Assembly (NCBI RefSeq): GCF_030684215.1 | Contig: NZ_JAUXOV010000077.1 | Coordinates: 124,001 to 188,000 of the forward strand | Direction: 5' to 3' | Length of the DNA: 64,000 nucleotides | Origin: Pseudotabrizicola sp. | Lineage (GTDB): Bacteria; Pseudomonadota; Alphaproteobacteria; Rhodobacterales; Rhodobacteraceae | Part shown: piece by piece, positions 36,413 through 46,499 of the stretch | Layout of the letters: the number at the start of each line of letters is the position of its first letter | Numbering within the stretch: the stretch's first letter is position 1 | Program-made: the position numbers and the translations under genes | Notes under the pieces: generated by a model | What the model saw: only the letters and a program-made list of their open reading frames with translations | Told to the model about the DNA's origin: nothing | Database searches by the model: none

Positions 36413-37129
36413 ATGCGCCCCTCTGGACGGCAACTGGACCAAATGCGGTCGATTTCAATTGAAACCGGTGTAATGCGACACGCGGAAGGATCGTGCCTGA
36501 TTAAAATGGGCGACACCCATGTATTGTGCTCTGCAACAATCGAAGACAAGGCGCCACCGTTTCTGAAGAACACCGGGCTGGGCTGGGTTACCGCCGAGTA
36601 CGGAATGTTGCCGCGCGCCACAAACAGCCGGATGCGCCGAGAGGCGGCTGCTGGGAAGCAAAGTGGAAGAACACAAGAAATTCAAAGGCTTATCGGAAGA
36701 TCTCTGCGCGCTGGCGTGGATCGCAGCGCGCTGGGCGAGCGGCAGATTGTTGTCGATTGTGACGTACTTCAAGCCGACGGAGGGACACGTTGCGCCTCTA
36801 TCACTGGCGGCTGGGTCGCCCTGCGCTTGGCTGTAAACCGGCTTTTGACCGCTGGCACAATTACTAGTGATCCGATTATCGATCATGTTGCTGCCATCTC
36901 GTGCGGGATTTATGCCGGGCAGCCCCTGCTTGATCTGGATTACCCTGAAGATTCTGCGGCGGGAACCGATGGCAACTTTGTGATGACGGGACGGGGTCGA
37001 TTGATCGAAGTGCAGATGTCTGCGGAAGGTGCCTCGTTCTCTCGCGATGAGATGGGGCAGCTTCTGGATTTGGCAGAAGCAGGTTCACGCCTATTGGTTT
37101 CTGCACAAAGTCAGGCACTGGGATCGTGA
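36413..37129 (+). CDS. rph: Ribonuclease PH
   Basis: A 238-residue RNase PH, the phosphorolytic exonuclease that trims tRNA 3' ends. Family segments: [11 protein letters not shown] at the start, [21 protein letters not shown] (the RNA/phosphate-binding part, also [17 protein letters not shown]), and [15 protein letters not shown]. Length is normal, so it is not the truncated K-12 form. Divergent from hrcA. Its stop overlaps the start region of rdgB. Confidence 0.95.
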   Translation: MRPSGRQLDQMRSISIETGVMRHAEGSCLIKMGDTHVLCSATIEDKAPPFLKNTGLGWVTAEYGMLPRATNSRMRREAAAGKQSGRTQEIQRLIGRSLRAGVDRSALGERQIVVDCDVLQADGGTRCASITGGWVALRLAVNRLLTAGTITSDPIIDHVAAISCGIYAGQPLLDLDYPEDSAAGTDGNFVMTGRGRLIEVQMSAEGASFSRDEMGQLLDLAEAGSRLLVSAQSQALGS

Positions 37130-37131
37130 GA

Positions 37132-37740
37132 ATGGCGAATATTATCGGGCCAAAATTGGTGATCGCGACGCACAACAAGGGTAAGCTTCAGGAAATGCTC
37201 TCCCTCCTGCAGCCCTACGGAGTTGAGGCAATCTCAGCGGCTGATTTTGGCCTGCCAGAGCCAGAAGAAACTGAGAGCACCTTTGTTGGAAATGCGCGCA
37301 TCAAAGCGCATGCGGCGTCAAAGGCAACTGGGCTGCCCGCGCTGGCGGATGACTCGGGTATCTGTGTTGATGCTCTGGAGGGGGCGCCTGGGGTTTATAC
37401 AGCAGATTGGGCGGAGACTGAAAAAGGTCGCGACTTTTCCTTGGCAATGACCCGAACCTGGAATGCGTGCGACGCGATTGGCGCGCCACTTCCCCGTCAC
37501 GCCCAGTTTTGCTGTACGTTGGTCCTCGCTTGGCCGGATGGTCGCGACTTTGTTTTTGAGGGCACCGTTTCAGGAACTTTGGTCTGGCCGATGCGCGGAG
37601 AGCAAGGCCACGGCTACGACCCGATGTTTCAACCCGTGGGGTTTGGAACCACGTTTGCCGAAATGTCAGGTGACCAAAAGGGAAAAGTCAGCCATAGGGC
37701 AGAGGCCTTTCGAAAGCTGATTGCGCATTGTTTCACGTGA
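37132..37740 (+). CDS. rdgB: RdgB/HAM1 non-canonical purine NTP pyrophosphatase
   Basis: A ~202-residue house-cleaning enzyme that hydrolyses dITP, ITP and XTP. IATHNKGKLQEM near the start and LADDSGICVDAL are the substrate and metal sites. ATG 37132 was chosen; a GTG at 37126 overlapping the rph stop would add two residues. The stop codon (37738-37740) lies inside a perfect parS site. Confidence 0.93.
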   Translation: MANIIGPKLVIATHNKGKLQEMLSLLQPYGVEAISAADFGLPEPEETESTFVGNARIKAHAASKATGLPALADDSGICVDALEGAPGVYTADWAETEKGRDFSLAMTRTWNACDAIGAPLPRHAQFCCTLVLAWPDGRDFVFEGTVSGTLVWPMRGEQGHGYDPMFQPVGFGTTFAEMSGDQKGKVSHRAEAFRKLIAHCFT

Positions 37741-37744
37741 AACA
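37729..37744. promoter_or_regulatory. parS: parS centromere site 1
   Basis: TGTTTCACGTGAAACA, the perfect 16-bp palindrome bound by chromosomal ParB. It covers the 3' end and stop codon of rdgB, ~1.2 kb from parB and ~9 kb from the candidate origin. Confidence 0.95.
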
Positions 37745-37793
37745 AACTGTGGGATCAACGGCAGCAGAATATGGTGATTTGGGAGTATGATCG

Positions 37794-38954
37794 GTGCACA
37801 GATGGCAGACCGCCGGCTTTGGCCTTTATGTTCACTGGCCCTTTTGCCAATCAAAATGTCCCTACTGCGACTTCAACAGTCACGTTTCATCGCAAATTGA
37901 CCACGATGAATGGAGAGTCGCGTATCTTGCACAGTTACGCCGGTTCGCCGAGGAAACTCCAGGCCGAGTCCTACAGAGTATCTTTTTTGGTGGCGGCACT
38001 CCTTCTCTGATGCGCGCGCGCACTGTGGCGGCGATCATTGACGAGGCAACACAACTTTGGACCCCGGCAAATGACATAGAGATTACGCTGGAGGCCAATC
38101 CAACGTCTGTGGAGATTGGTGGCTTCAAAGATTTTCGGGCCGCTGGCGTCAACCGCGTCTCTGTTGGAGTTCAAGCCCTAAACAATGCTGACCTTCGACG
38201 ACTTGGTCGAATGCATGATGCGCAAGAAGCGCGGGCCGCAATTGATATTTCGCAAAAGGTTTTTGACAGAACAAGCTTTGATCTGATCTACGCAAGACAA
38301 GATCAAAGCCTCGTGGCGTGGGAAGCAGAGCTTTCAGAAGCGCTGAAGCTCGCGGGTGACCATCTCTCACTTTATCAGCTTACAATTGAGCCCGGAACCG
38401 TCTTTGGCGCCCGCCACGCTCTCGGACTGTTGCGGGGCCTGCCGGAAGAAGATGCTGCCGCTGACATGTATGAGCTGACCCAAGACGTCTGTATCGCACA
38501 CGGAAGACCACAGTACGAGATTTCAAATCATGCTCCCCTTGGCGGAGAGTCGCGCCACAACATGATATATTGGCGCTGCGGAGACTATATCGGCATAGGA
38601 CCGGGGGCGCATGGGAGGCTAACAGATGCAGAGGGACGGCGGGTTTCTACTGTCCAACCGTCTGCGCCAAATCTCTGGCTCGCAGCAAGTCACCCAACCT
38701 CTGATGGGAAGCATGATCGTGAGGACTTATCGCGCGACGCACAGGCGACAGAGTTTGTTCTTATGGGCCTGCGGCTGGTGTCAGGCGTATGCCTTAAGGA
38801 ATATCAAAGCATTGCGGGCGCACCCCTTCCTTTGGAGAGAATTGAGCGACTGCGCACGCAAGGTGTCGTCGACATTTCTGATGGCCGCCTGCGGACAACG
38901 CTAAAAGGGCGACTTGTGCTCAATTGGGTGCTGAACAGATTGCTACAGGAGTAG
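37794..38954 (+). CDS. hemW: HemW radical SAM heme chaperone
   Basis: A 386-residue HemN-like radical SAM protein. Cys18, Cys22 and Cys25 in C-x3-C-x-Y-C bind the [4Fe-4S] cluster; the CPYCDF form and lack of an N-terminal extension mark HemW (heme insertion) rather than the anaerobic coproporphyrinogen oxidase HemN. GGGTPSL follows. The GTG start is fixed by an in-frame TGA two codons upstream and has GGGAG before it. It ends 10 bp from the convergent parB, with a 10-bp stem-loop between. Confidence 0.9.
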   Translation: MHRWQTAGFGLYVHWPFCQSKCPYCDFNSHVSSQIDHDEWRVAYLAQLRRFAEETPGRVLQSIFFGGGTPSLMRARTVAAIIDEATQLWTPANDIEITLEANPTSVEIGGFKDFRAAGVNRVSVGVQALNNADLRRLGRMHDAQEARAAIDISQKVFDRTSFDLIYARQDQSLVAWEAELSEALKLAGDHLSLYQLTIEPGTVFGARHALGLLRGLPEEDAAADMYELTQDVCIAHGRPQYEISNHAPLGGESRHNMIYWRCGDYIGIGPGAHGRLTDAEGRRVSTVQPSAPNLWLAASHPTSDGKHDREDLSRDAQATEFVLMGLRLVSGVCLKEYQSIAGAPLPLERIERLRTQGVVDISDGRLRTTLKGRLVLNWVLNRLLQE

Positions 38955-38983
38955 GCGCGACTTCCTATGGGGTGAAGTCGCGC
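38955..38983. terminator. Stem-loop between hemW and parB
   Basis: GCGCGACTTC and GAAGTCGCGC make a perfect 10-bp stem with a 9-base loop. It begins right after the hemW stop and covers the parB stop. No T-run on either strand, so termination efficiency is uncertain. Confidence 0.5.
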
Positions 38984-39879
38984 GGCACAACGGATAAAAC
39001 CTGACAAAGCATGTCCAGTTGTTCCAGGGTTTTATATCGCAGGCGCAGGCTACCCCCCTCGCCCGAGGCATCATGATCGATGCTGACGGACATACCTAAG
39101 TTTGCTGCCAAGTCCGATTCGATCGCACGAGTATCCGCATCTTTTTCCGATCTGTCAGACCTCTTTGCTCCCTTCGATGGGCTCGTCGTTACGCTTTTTG
39201 CAAGTTTCTCTGTCTCGCGAACAGAAAGACCAGCTCCGACCACCTTCTGAGCCAAAGCCAGAGGATCGGGAGAGCCAATCATCGCCCGCGCGTGGCCAGC
39301 GGTCAGTTTACCAGATCGTATCATGGTAAGAACACCGTCAGGCAGGCTCAAAAGGCGCATGGTGTTGGCGACGTGAGACCGACTTTTGGACAACGCTTCG
39401 GCAAGCTTCTCTTGCGTATGCCCAAAGTTGTCCATCAGCTGCCTGAAGCCCAAAGCCTCTTCCACCGCATTAAGATCCGCTCTCTGAATGTTCTCAATGA
39501 TAGCAATTTCAAGAACTTCGTCATCAGAAAAATCACGGATGACGACTGGAACCCGGTGCAACCGAGCCATCTGAGCGGCGCGCCATCTCCGCTCACCCGC
39601 TACAATCTGATAATTTCCATCTTTCTCGTTCAGTCTAACGACCAGCGGCTGGATAATACCCTTGGCCCGAATAGATGCTGCAAGCTCCTCAAGAAGAGCA
39701 GGATCAAAATCACGCCTTGGCTGATTGGGGTTTGGAAAAACCTGCTCAATCGGTAGAAAGGACTCTGGCTGACTGCGGGGGCCGTCTTGAGGTTCAATAT
39801 CACCCCTAACAAGGTTAACGTCCGCCATCAGCGCGGATAGACCGCGACCCAGCCCTTTTCTTTCCTGTTTCTTTTCCAT
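38965..39879 (-). CDS. parB: Chromosome partitioning protein ParB
   Basis: A 304-residue ParB/Spo0J. It opens with KGLGRGLSALM, then the CTPase/arginine motif GERRWRA (~116-122), the central helix-turn-helix (EKLAEALSKSRSHVANTMRLL, seen from EKLAEAL) and a C-terminal dimer domain. It binds parS, spreads as a CTP-dependent clamp and, with ParA, moves the origin region. It starts one base before the parA stop ends, and three parS sites lie within 4 kb. Confidence 0.96.
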   Translation of the reverse strand: MEKKQERKGLGRGLSALMADVNLVRGDIEPQDGPRSQPESFLPIEQVFPNPNQPRRDFDPALLEELAASIRAKGIIQPLVVRLNEKDGNYQIVAGERRWRAAQMARLHRVPVVIRDFSDDEVLEIAIIENIQRADLNAVEEALGFRQLMDNFGHTQEKLAEALSKSRSHVANTMRLLSLPDGVLTMIRSGKLTAGHARAMIGSPDPLALAQKVVGAGLSVRETEKLAKSVTTSPSKGAKRSDRSEKDADTRAIESDLAANLGMSVSIDHDASGEGGSLRLRYKTLEQLDMLCQVLSVVPRDFTP

Positions 39880-40707
39880 TTATACCTTTTCCTTACTGGC
39901 CACTCGACCATTTGATCTGCGTGCAATAACTTCAAGCGACAAGCGCCGGTAAGCTTCAGCGCCCTTTGACGTCGGATCATATTGCAAGACAGGCAATGCA
40001 AACGAAGGCGCCTCAGAAACCCTAACGTTGCGTGGAATTGTCGTTGAGAAAACCATGTCACCAAGATTGGCGCGCGCATCTGCCTCTACCTGTTGAGACA
40101 GCCGGTTTCTGCTGTCAGTCATCGTTACCAAAACACCCTCAATTCTTAAGCGTGGATTAGCGGATTTACGAATATCTCGGATCGTCAGCATGAGCTGCGA
40201 CAAACCCTCAAGTGCAAAAAACTCGCTCTGCAACGGAATGAGAACTGATTCGGCGGCTACAAGAGCGTTGACGGTCAGCAGCGACAATGATGGTGGACAA
40301 TCCACCAGCACAAAGTCAAATTCCGCCGCCAGAAAGCTTGCTTCATGCATTGCATCAGACATCAGAAAGGACCGCTTTTCGCTGGCCACGAGATCAATAT
40401 CAGCAGAAGCAAGGTCCGCATTTGCCGGACACAGGGATATTCCAGGGACCGTCGTTTTCTGGATCAGATCAATCAACAAGGCCTGCTCTAAGAGCAATTC
40501 ATAACTGGTTTTCGATCGTGCCTCTGGAGGGACTCCTAGGCCGGTCGAAGCGTTTCCCTGCGGGTCCATGTCGATCACAAGGACGCGGTAGCCAAATTCA
40601 GCCAAGCCTGCAGCCAGATTGATCGTTGTTGTGGTCTTTCCAACGCCACCCTTTTGATTCGCCACAGCAATAATGTGGGGAGAGCCCCGACGCTCTGGTT
40701 CAGGCAT
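39880..40707 (-). CDS. parA: Chromosome partitioning ATPase ParA
   Basis: A 275-residue ParA/Soj. The deviant Walker A KGGVGKTTT is at residues 19-27; the signature lysine is Lys19. DMDPQGNAS and VDCPPSLSLLT are the other nucleotide motifs. It forms the DNA-bound gradient that pulls ParB-parS. Its start lies inside the end of rsmG by 8 bp; its stop abuts parB. Confidence 0.96.
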   Translation of the reverse strand: MPEPERRGSPHIIAVANQKGGVGKTTTTINLAAGLAEFGYRVLVIDMDPQGNASTGLGVPPEARSKTSYELLLEQALLIDLIQKTTVPGISLCPANADLASADIDLVASEKRSFLMSDAMHEASFLAAEFDFVLVDCPPSLSLLTVNALVAAESVLIPLQSEFFALEGLSQLMLTIRDIRKSANPRLRIEGVLVTMTDSRNRLSQQVEADARANLGDMVFSTTIPRNVRVSEAPSFALPVLQYDPTSKGAEAYRRLSLEVIARRSNGRVASKEKV

Positions 40708-41323
40708 GACGAATATTCCTCATTTCCAGGACAGCCGCCGCTGAATCTGTTTTGCTGGGATGTACGGTTAAATCAAAGCGCCAATGCTGGCGCGCGCTGA
40801 TAACTTCGTCATGATATCTGGCTCCCTTTGGAAAAAGCGCAACGCCGCTGGAGTCAAGATGAAGGCTTGCAAACTTGCAGAGGTTTGGAAGCGAGGTGAG
40901 CGCTCTCGCAGAAAGGACGCTGGCAGATATGGCTGGCAGATCTTCTATTCTTGAATTGAATACAGTGACATTCAATCCAAGTTGCCGTGCAGCCTCGCGA
41001 AGAAACGTGCATTTACGCCCGTCAGACTCAACAAGCTGGACGTGAAATCTATCCCCATCTTCTTGCGCCAACAGGGCCACCACCAGTCCCGGAAAGCCGC
41101 CGCCACTCCCCAAATCACACCAAACACCTTGGTTTGGCCCTGAAAGTCTGAATATCTGAATTGAATCAAGGATGTGGCGCTGCTGAATATGGGGAATCGT
41201 ACCGGCGGAAACCAGATTAATAACAGGATTCCACTTTTTCACCAAAGCCTCAAGCAACAACAAACGACCCAGTGTTTCACGTGAAACAATTGCGTTCAGA
41301 TCCTTTTCCGTCGCGCCGGACAT
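40700..41323 (-). CDS. rsmG: 16S rRNA (guanine-527-N7)-methyltransferase
   Basis: A 207-residue RsmG (GidB). DLGSGGGFPGLV is the SAM-binding loop. It methylates G527 in the 530 loop of 16S rRNA; loss gives streptomycin tolerance in other bacteria. It overlaps mnmG by one base and parA by 8 bp. Its 5' end contains a parS site, which encodes the residues VSRET. Confidence 0.95.
   Translation of the reverse strand: MSGATEKDLNAIVSRETLGRLLLLEALVKKWNPVINLVSAGTIPHIQQRHILDSIQIFRLSGPNQGVWCDLGSGGGFPGLVVALLAQEDGDRFHVQLVESDGRKCTFLREAARQLGLNVTVFNSRIEDLPAISASVLSARALTSLPNLCKFASLHLDSSGVALFPKGARYHDEVISARQHWRFDLTVHPSKTDSAAAVLEMRNIRHA
41273..41288. promoter_or_regulatory. parS: parS centromere site 2
   Basis: A perfect TGTTTCACGTGAAACA palindrome inside the first codons of rsmG, 5.2 kb from the candidate origin. 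Confidence 0.95.
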
Positions 41324-43197
41324 CAGACGGCCTTTCGCGTTAGATCCGCCTTCCGAATATTCGCCAAAATCAACGCCATGGCAGCGGGCGTGATTCCTTC
41401 GATTTGAGCGGCGTCAGCAAGCGACGCCGGCCTGCGGCTTGATAGCTTTAGTCTTAACTCACCCGACAGTCCCGGCATATCAATGAAAGAAATTGATGCC
41501 GGGATCAGAGTTTGCTCTTGCAGCTTCAATTGAGTGATTTGGTCGTGCTGGCGGTCAAGATAACGACCGTACTGCGCGTCGCGCAAAACTTGTTCGCGGA
41601 TTGGCGCCTCGACAGCCTTCAACCCTGGAAGCAACTGCTCTTGGGCATCAAGTGTCATCGGATATGCGCCCAACACTTCGAGCCCATTTCTACGTGAACC
41701 GTCCAAGCTGACATGGATGCCATGCTCAACTAAATCTCGCGGGGTAAAAACCACCTGTGACAAGTAAGACTTTGCGCGCTCCAACTCTTCAAGTTTACTA
41801 TGGAATGCTACACTTCTTGTCTGCGATATAATGCCGATATGACATCCCATCTCTGTCAATCTCTGATCGGCGTTATCTGCACGCAAAGACAGACGGTATT
41901 CAGCACGAGACGTAAACATCCTGTAGGGCTCTGAGACACCCCTCGACCGAAGGTCATCAACAAGCACGCCAATGTAACTGTCGGACCTTGAGAAGGCCAC
42001 CAATGACGCTCCAAGCGAGAGGCGCGCCGCATTCAAGCCTGCGACGAGGCCCTGGGCAGCGGCTTCTTCATACCCCGTTGTACCATTGATCTGACCCGCA
42101 AAGAACAACCCTTGAAGGCGATCAAGCTCAAGTGATGCAGACAGCGAACGAGGATCGAAATAGTCATATTCAATCGCGTAAGCAGGCTGAAGAATTGTTG
42201 CGTTCTCTAGACCCTCTATGGAGGCAACATATGCCTTCTGCACTTCGATTGGAAGCGATGAAGATATACCGTTTGGGTAAACGGTATGGTCATCCAGCCC
42301 CTCTGGCTCCAAGAAAATCTGATGGCTGTCCTTATCAGAAAAGCGTGTAATCTTATCCTCAATTGATGGGCAGTATCTGGGGCCAACGCCCTCGATATTG
42401 CCGCTATACAGCGCTGATTTCGAAAGGTTGCGTCGTATTATGTCGTGGGTAAGCTCATTTGTGCGCGTGACCCCACAGGATACCTGACGGACAAATGGTC
42501 GAGCGTTCAAAAATGAGAACATTGTTGGAACATCATCGCCACCTTGCTTCTCAAGGCTTGACCAATCAACTGTCCGACCATCAAGCCGAGGGGGTGTGCC
42601 CGTCTTAAGCCGACCGCGATTCAATCCCAAATCATTCAAACGCTGACCAAGCCGCGTTGATGCCGCGTCGCCCATCCGACCGCCTTGATGCTGTTTATCC
42701 CCAATGTGGATCACACCGTTTAAAAATGTGCCAGCAGTCAACACGACAGCATGAGCACTGACCTCCTGTCCGTCGGCCATAACAACGCCGTCAACGCGAG
42801 AGTTTCGAAGAAGCAGATCTACGACCTCGCCTTCAATCAGAGTTAAGTTCTGCAACTTGACAAGCTCTGCTTGCACAAACGCGCGATACAATGACCTGTC
42901 CGTTTGGGCTCTGGGGCCTTGGACGGCGGGGCCCTTTCGCCTGTTCAGCAGCCTGAATTGAATCCCTGCAGCATCTGCCGCACGGCCCATCAGGCCATCC
43001 AAAGCATCAATCTCCCGGACAAGGTGACCCTTTCCAAGACCCCCAATCGCAGGATTGCATGACATTGCTCCAATTGACTTCAGGCTTTGGGTAATCAGCG
43101 CGACACTTGCCCCCGCACGGGACGCGGCAGAGGCTGCCTCTGTGCCAGCATGGCCTCCACCTATCACTATGACATCAAAATGTTTCACGTGAAACAA
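41323..43197 (-). CDS. mnmG: tRNA uridine-34 carboxymethylaminomethyl enzyme MnmG
   Basis: A 624-residue MnmG (GidA). With MnmE it modifies the wobble uridine of several tRNAs. The FAD-binding GGGHAG is near residue 13, and [13 protein letters not shown] and [14 protein letters not shown] are family markers (the latter at about 46). The start is unusual: the open frame begins at TTG 43195-43197, giving M-FHVKHF, and a GTG four codons in (43186-43188) has the better AGGA spacing. Both lie in a parS site. Confidence 0.95.
   Translation of the reverse strand: MFHVKHFDVIVIGGGHAGTEAASAASRAGASVALITQSLKSIGAMSCNPAIGGLGKGHLVREIDALDGLMGRAADAAGIQFRLLNRRKGPAVQGPRAQTDRSLYRAFVQAELVKLQNLTLIEGEVVDLLLRNSRVDGVVMADGQEVSAHAVVLTAGTFLNGVIHIGDKQHQGGRMGDAASTRLGQRLNDLGLNRGRLKTGTPPRLDGRTVDWSSLEKQGGDDVPTMFSFLNARPFVRQVSCGVTRTNELTHDIIRRNLSKSALYSGNIEGVGPRYCPSIEDKITRFSDKDSHQIFLEPEGLDDHTVYPNGISSSLPIEVQKAYVASIEGLENATILQPAYAIEYDYFDPRSLSASLELDRLQGLFFAGQINGTTGYEEAAAQGLVAGLNAARLSLGASLVAFSRSDSYIGVLVDDLRSRGVSEPYRMFTSRAEYRLSLRADNADQRLTEMGCHIGIISQTRSVAFHSKLEELERAKSYLSQVVFTPRDLVEHGIHVSLDGSRRNGLEVLGAYPMTLDAQEQLLPGLKAVEAPIREQVLRDAQYGRYLDRQHDQITQLKLQEQTLIPASISFIDMPGLSGELRLKLSSRRPASLADAAQIEGITPAAMALILANIRKADLTRKAV
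43181..43196. promoter_or_regulatory. parS: parS centromere site 3
   Basis: A perfect TGTTTCACGTGAAACA palindrome at the very start of mnmG, between mnmE and mnmG, 3.3 kb from the candidate origin. It codes for FHVKH. Confidence 0.95.
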
Positions 43198-43199
43198 TC

Positions 43200-44480
43200 C
43201 TATTTCCCAATACAGAAACTGCTGAATATCTCATCTAACAGCATCTCGACCCCAATTTTACCGACAAGCAAATCCAACGCATGGCAGGCAGATCGAATAT
43301 CAGCCGCTACCAGCTCCAAAGACGGATCTTCAGTATATAGACAACGCTGGGCAGATACCATGGATTCGCTAGCGGCCAACAACGCTGTTCGCTGTCTGTC
43401 TCGGATCAGAAGCCCCGAGCCCGAAACCTTGCCCTCGAGCTTTGCACGAATATCTTCCAAAAGTCGATCCAGACCAAAACCGGTATGACTTGATATCGAA
43501 TTTGGTCCAGGAACAATATCGGCCTTCCCCCATACAATAATATCAGCACCACCGCCTGACTCTGCGCTGTCTCCGGGCTCAAGCAAAGCAATCCGTAGAT
43601 CTGCAAGCTGCGCACGCTCTTTCGCAATCTCGACGCCAATCCTTTCAATCTCGTCTGTCGCATCGCGCAGTCCAGCCGTATCAAGCAAAGTAACGGGCAA
43701 TCCCCCGATATCCATCCGAACCTCGATGATATCACGCGTCGTCCCGGCGACAGCCGATGTGATTGCGGCTTGGCGACCCACTAACACATTCAAAAGACTA
43801 GATTTTCCAACATTAGGGGCGCCAATAATCGCAACCTCAAAGCCCGCACGAATCCGCTCTGACGCATGGCTGCCAGCGACTTCTGCCAAAAAGGCAGAAC
43901 ATAGCCGGTCTACAATCTCACTGACCTCTGGGATAACGTTGACCGGAATATCCTCATCCGCAAAGTCAATCGTGGCCTCTATCAAGGCTGCCGCACGGAT
44001 CAATTCCTTCCGCCACTCTGCCGCCCGCGCCCCGATCGCACCCGATAAAACGCGCTGCGCTTGCCTCCGCTGGGCCTCGGTCTCTGCATCTATCAGATCC
44101 GCAAGCGCCTCAACCTGCGTCAGGTCCAGCATCCCGTTTTCAAGCGCCCTTCGAGTGAATTCGCCCGCCTCGGCCATCCGCAGGCCGGAAAGCCCCCCCA
44201 AGGAAGCTAAGACCGCTGCGACAACCGCTTCACTGCCGTGTATCTGAAACTCAACGCTGGTCTCACCAGTGAAACTGGCGCCCGCTTCGAAAAACAGGAC
44301 AAGCGCAGTATCCAACAACTCGCCGCCAACAACCAGATCACGCAAAGTTGCACGTCTTGGCGTTAGTCCAACCACACCGAAGGACGCAGCGGAGTCCAAT
44401 GCCAACGGCCCGGAAACACGCACAACAGCAATGCCTGCCTTGCCGCGTGCCGTGGCCAGCGCAAAGATCGTATCCGTCAT
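43200..44480 (-). CDS. mnmE: tRNA modification GTPase MnmE
   Basis: A 426-residue MnmE (TrmE). An N-terminal folate-binding domain (~1-115), helical domain, and inserted GTPase domain with GAPNVGKSS and DTAGLRD are present. It ends in Cys423-Ile-Gly-Lys, the conserved catalytic tail. Partner of MnmG, whose gene follows after two bases. 24 bp separate it from rho upstream. Confidence 0.95.
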   Translation of the reverse strand: MTDTIFALATARGKAGIAVVRVSGPLALDSAASFGVVGLTPRRATLRDLVVGGELLDTALVLFFEAGASFTGETSVEFQIHGSEAVVAAVLASLGGLSGLRMAEAGEFTRRALENGMLDLTQVEALADLIDAETEAQRRQAQRVLSGAIGARAAEWRKELIRAAALIEATIDFADEDIPVNVIPEVSEIVDRLCSAFLAEVAGSHASERIRAGFEVAIIGAPNVGKSSLLNVLVGRQAAITSAVAGTTRDIIEVRMDIGGLPVTLLDTAGLRDATDEIERIGVEIAKERAQLADLRIALLEPGDSAESGGGADIIVWGKADIVPGPNSISSHTGFGLDRLLEDIRAKLEGKVSGSGLLIRDRQRTALLAASESMVSAQRCLYTEDPSLELVAADIRSACHALDLLVGKIGVEMLLDEIFSSFCIGK

Positions 44481-44504
44481 GATAAACTCTCTAGGGTTAA
44501 GAGC

Positions 44505-45776
44505 TTAGGTGTTCATTGATTCGAAGAACTCAGCGTTCGACTTGGTCTGCTTAAGCTTCGAAATCAAGAACTCGATTGCATCTGTGGTGCCCATCGGGTT
44601 TAGAATCCGACGCAGAACGTAGGTCTTCTGAAGATCGATCTTCTCGATCAAAAGATCCTCCTTCCGCGTCCCGGATTTCAGAATATCAATCGCCGGGAAC
44701 ACACGCTTGTCAGCAACCTTACGATCAAGCACGATCTCACTGTTACCTGTTCCTTTGAATTCCTCAAAGATCACTTCATCCATCCGGCTGCCTGTATCGA
44801 TCAACGCCGTGGCGATGATGGTCAGCGACCCGCCTTCCTCGATGTTCCGCGCCGCTCCAAAGAACCGCTTTGGCCGTTGCAAGGCGTTTGCGTCCACGCC
44901 GCCCGTCAACACTTTGCCCGATGACGGAACAACCGTGTTAAAGGCGCGGCCCAAACGTGTAATCGAATCAAGAAGAATCACCACATCGCGCTTGTGTTCC
45001 ACAAGGCGCTTTGCCTTCTCAATCACCATCTCCGCCACGGCGACGTGGCGGGTTGCCGGCTCATCAAAGGTTGACGAAACAACTTCGCCCCGCACACTGC
45101 GCTGCATGTCGGTGACTTCCTCGGGGCGTTCATCGATCAAAAGAACGATCAGGTAGCATTCCGGATGATTTGTCGCCACCGAATGAGCGATGTTCTGCAA
45201 CAGAACGGTTTTACCCGTCCGCGGCGGCGCAACGATCAAAGCCCGCTGTCCCTTGCCGATTGGACAGACCAGGTCAATGATCCGCGCTGACCGATCCTTC
45301 ACCGTCGGATCGTCAACCTCCATCTTCAACCGCTCATCCGGGTACAACGGCGTTAGGTTGTCGAAATGAACCTTGTGCTTTGCACGCTCCGGATCATCAA
45401 AGTTGATCTTTGTCGCCTTGATCAGGCTGAAATACTTCTCGTTTTCACGCGGCGCCTGAATGACCCCTTCTATGGAATCACCAGTCCGAAGGCTGAACTG
45501 CCGGATCATATCCGGGCTAACATAAATATCATCCGGTCCAGACAAGTAGTTGGCTGACGGGCTGCGAAGGAAGCCAAACCCGTCCTGCAGCACCTCAAGA
45601 ACACCGTCTCCCCCGATCTCAAACCCTTCCTCCGCATGTTCCTTCAAAATCTGGAACATCATCTCGCCCTTACGCATGCTGGGCGCGTTCTCAATTTCCC
45701 ATTCTTCAGCCATCGCCAGCAAATCGGCTGGGGTCTTGGCCTTCAGATCGGCAAGGTTCAAACGTTCTACGGTCAT
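44505..45776 (-). CDS. rho: Transcription termination factor Rho
   Basis: A 423-residue Rho. An N-terminal RNA-binding part (~50-125, cold-shock-like; GFGFLRSP and [16 protein letters not shown]) precedes the RecA-like ATPase with [10 protein letters not shown] and [13 protein letters not shown]. Length is normal and motifs complete. It heads the minus-strand block rho-mnmE-mnmG-rsmG-parA-parB and is transcribed away from the candidate origin. Confidence 0.97.
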   Translation of the reverse strand: MTVERLNLADLKAKTPADLLAMAEEWEIENAPSMRKGEMMFQILKEHAEEGFEIGGDGVLEVLQDGFGFLRSPSANYLSGPDDIYVSPDMIRQFSLRTGDSIEGVIQAPRENEKYFSLIKATKINFDDPERAKHKVHFDNLTPLYPDERLKMEVDDPTVKDRSARIIDLVCPIGKGQRALIVAPPRTGKTVLLQNIAHSVATNHPECYLIVLLIDERPEEVTDMQRSVRGEVVSSTFDEPATRHVAVAEMVIEKAKRLVEHKRDVVILLDSITRLGRAFNTVVPSSGKVLTGGVDANALQRPKRFFGAARNIEEGGSLTIIATALIDTGSRMDEVIFEEFKGTGNSEIVLDRKVADKRVFPAIDILKSGTRKEDLLIEKIDLQKTYVLRRILNPMGTTDAIEFLISKLKQTKSNAEFFESMNT

Positions 45777-45831
45777 GGAATAGTCCTTTGGCTACCTGTC
45801 TGATCAACAAGCAGCGCCACAGTGTCAGGGG

Positions 45832-45853
45832 GAAAAACAAAGACCGGACGGTC
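45832..45853 (-). terminator. Weak hairpin with T-rich tail downstream of hemJ
   Basis: On the minus strand a GACCG-TC-CGGTC palindrome is followed by TTTGTTTTT. The loop is too short unless the stem frays, so this is only a possible terminator for hemJ ahead of rho. Confidence 0.35.
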
Positions 45854-45897
45854 CCGTTACGCGTCGGTTAAGGCCAGACGCAGAAAAAGTCAACAAA

Positions 45898-46347
45898 TCA
45901 GAATTTCACAATCACCGAGAACACGATCAAAAGCAGCAAGACAGTCGGAACTTCGTTCATCATCCGATATCGCCGCCCGCTCAGCACGTTCAATCCAAGG
46001 GAAAAATCCTTGCGCCGCCCGGCCAGCCACATGTGAAACCAGGTCATCATCAGAACGGACCCAGCCTTCACCCAAGGCCAGACCATCGACCAATCCACCA
46101 CACCGGGCGTTGCAACCAACAACAACCCAAACACCCAGGTAGAAATCATCGCAGGGTTCATGATGGCCCGCAGCAAGCGTCGCTCCATTGTCTGAAACAA
46201 CTGATCCGTTTTGGTAGCCGCCTCAACAACTTCTACGTGATACACAAATAGTCGCGGCAAATAGAACAAGCCTGCCATCCACGCGATGACTGACACCACA
46301 TGCAGAGACTTCGTCCAAAGATACCAGTCAGCCAGAAAATCAGTCAT
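45898..46347 (-). CDS. hemJ: HemJ-type protoporphyrinogen IX oxidase
   Basis: A 149-residue integral membrane protein of the HemJ (UPF0093) family, which oxidises protoporphyrinogen IX in heme synthesis. Four membrane helices are visible. LHVVSVIAWMAGLFYLPRLFVYH carries the conserved His and the FYLPRL core (split here as LHVVSVIAWM and LFYLPRLFVYH). RRYRMMNEVPT is the other family mark. The ATG at 46345-46347 has GAGGA before it; the frame upstream to 46467 runs into the origin region. It borders the candidate oriC. Confidence 0.9.
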   Translation of the reverse strand: MTDFLADWYLWTKSLHVVSVIAWMAGLFYLPRLFVYHVEVVEAATKTDQLFQTMERRLLRAIMNPAMISTWVFGLLLVATPGVVDWSMVWPWVKAGSVLMMTWFHMWLAGRRKDFSLGLNVLSGRRYRMMNEVPTVLLLLIVFSVIVKF

Positions 46348-46413
46348 CGCATCCTCTTCGTTCTCTTCTTCTTTATTAAAAGAAATATAGGAAAGGAATG
46401 TAGTTGTAGGGCC

Positions 46414-46422
46414 TGTGGAAAA
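46414..46422 (-). promoter_or_regulatory. DnaA box, one mismatch
   Basis: On the minus strand it reads TTTTCCACA, one change from TTATCCACA, within the candidate oriC. Confidence 0.6.
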
Positions 46423-46479
46423 CAGAATTGTCGATCTTTTCCCTTGGTCTGTCCACAGCGCGGGCATCTTGTATAAGCC

Positions 46480-46488
46480 TATGGAAAA
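46480..46488 (-). promoter_or_regulatory. Weak DnaA-like box
   Basis: On the minus strand it reads TTTTCCATA, two changes from consensus. It lies 12 bp from the perfect box on the same strand. Confidence 0.35.
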
Positions 46489-46499
46489 CTCGGTAACTC

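Noticed and set aside
46449-46457. CTGTCCACA as a further DnaA box
   Set aside because: Two mismatches from consensus, one at a key position; counted only as a weak neighbour of better boxes.
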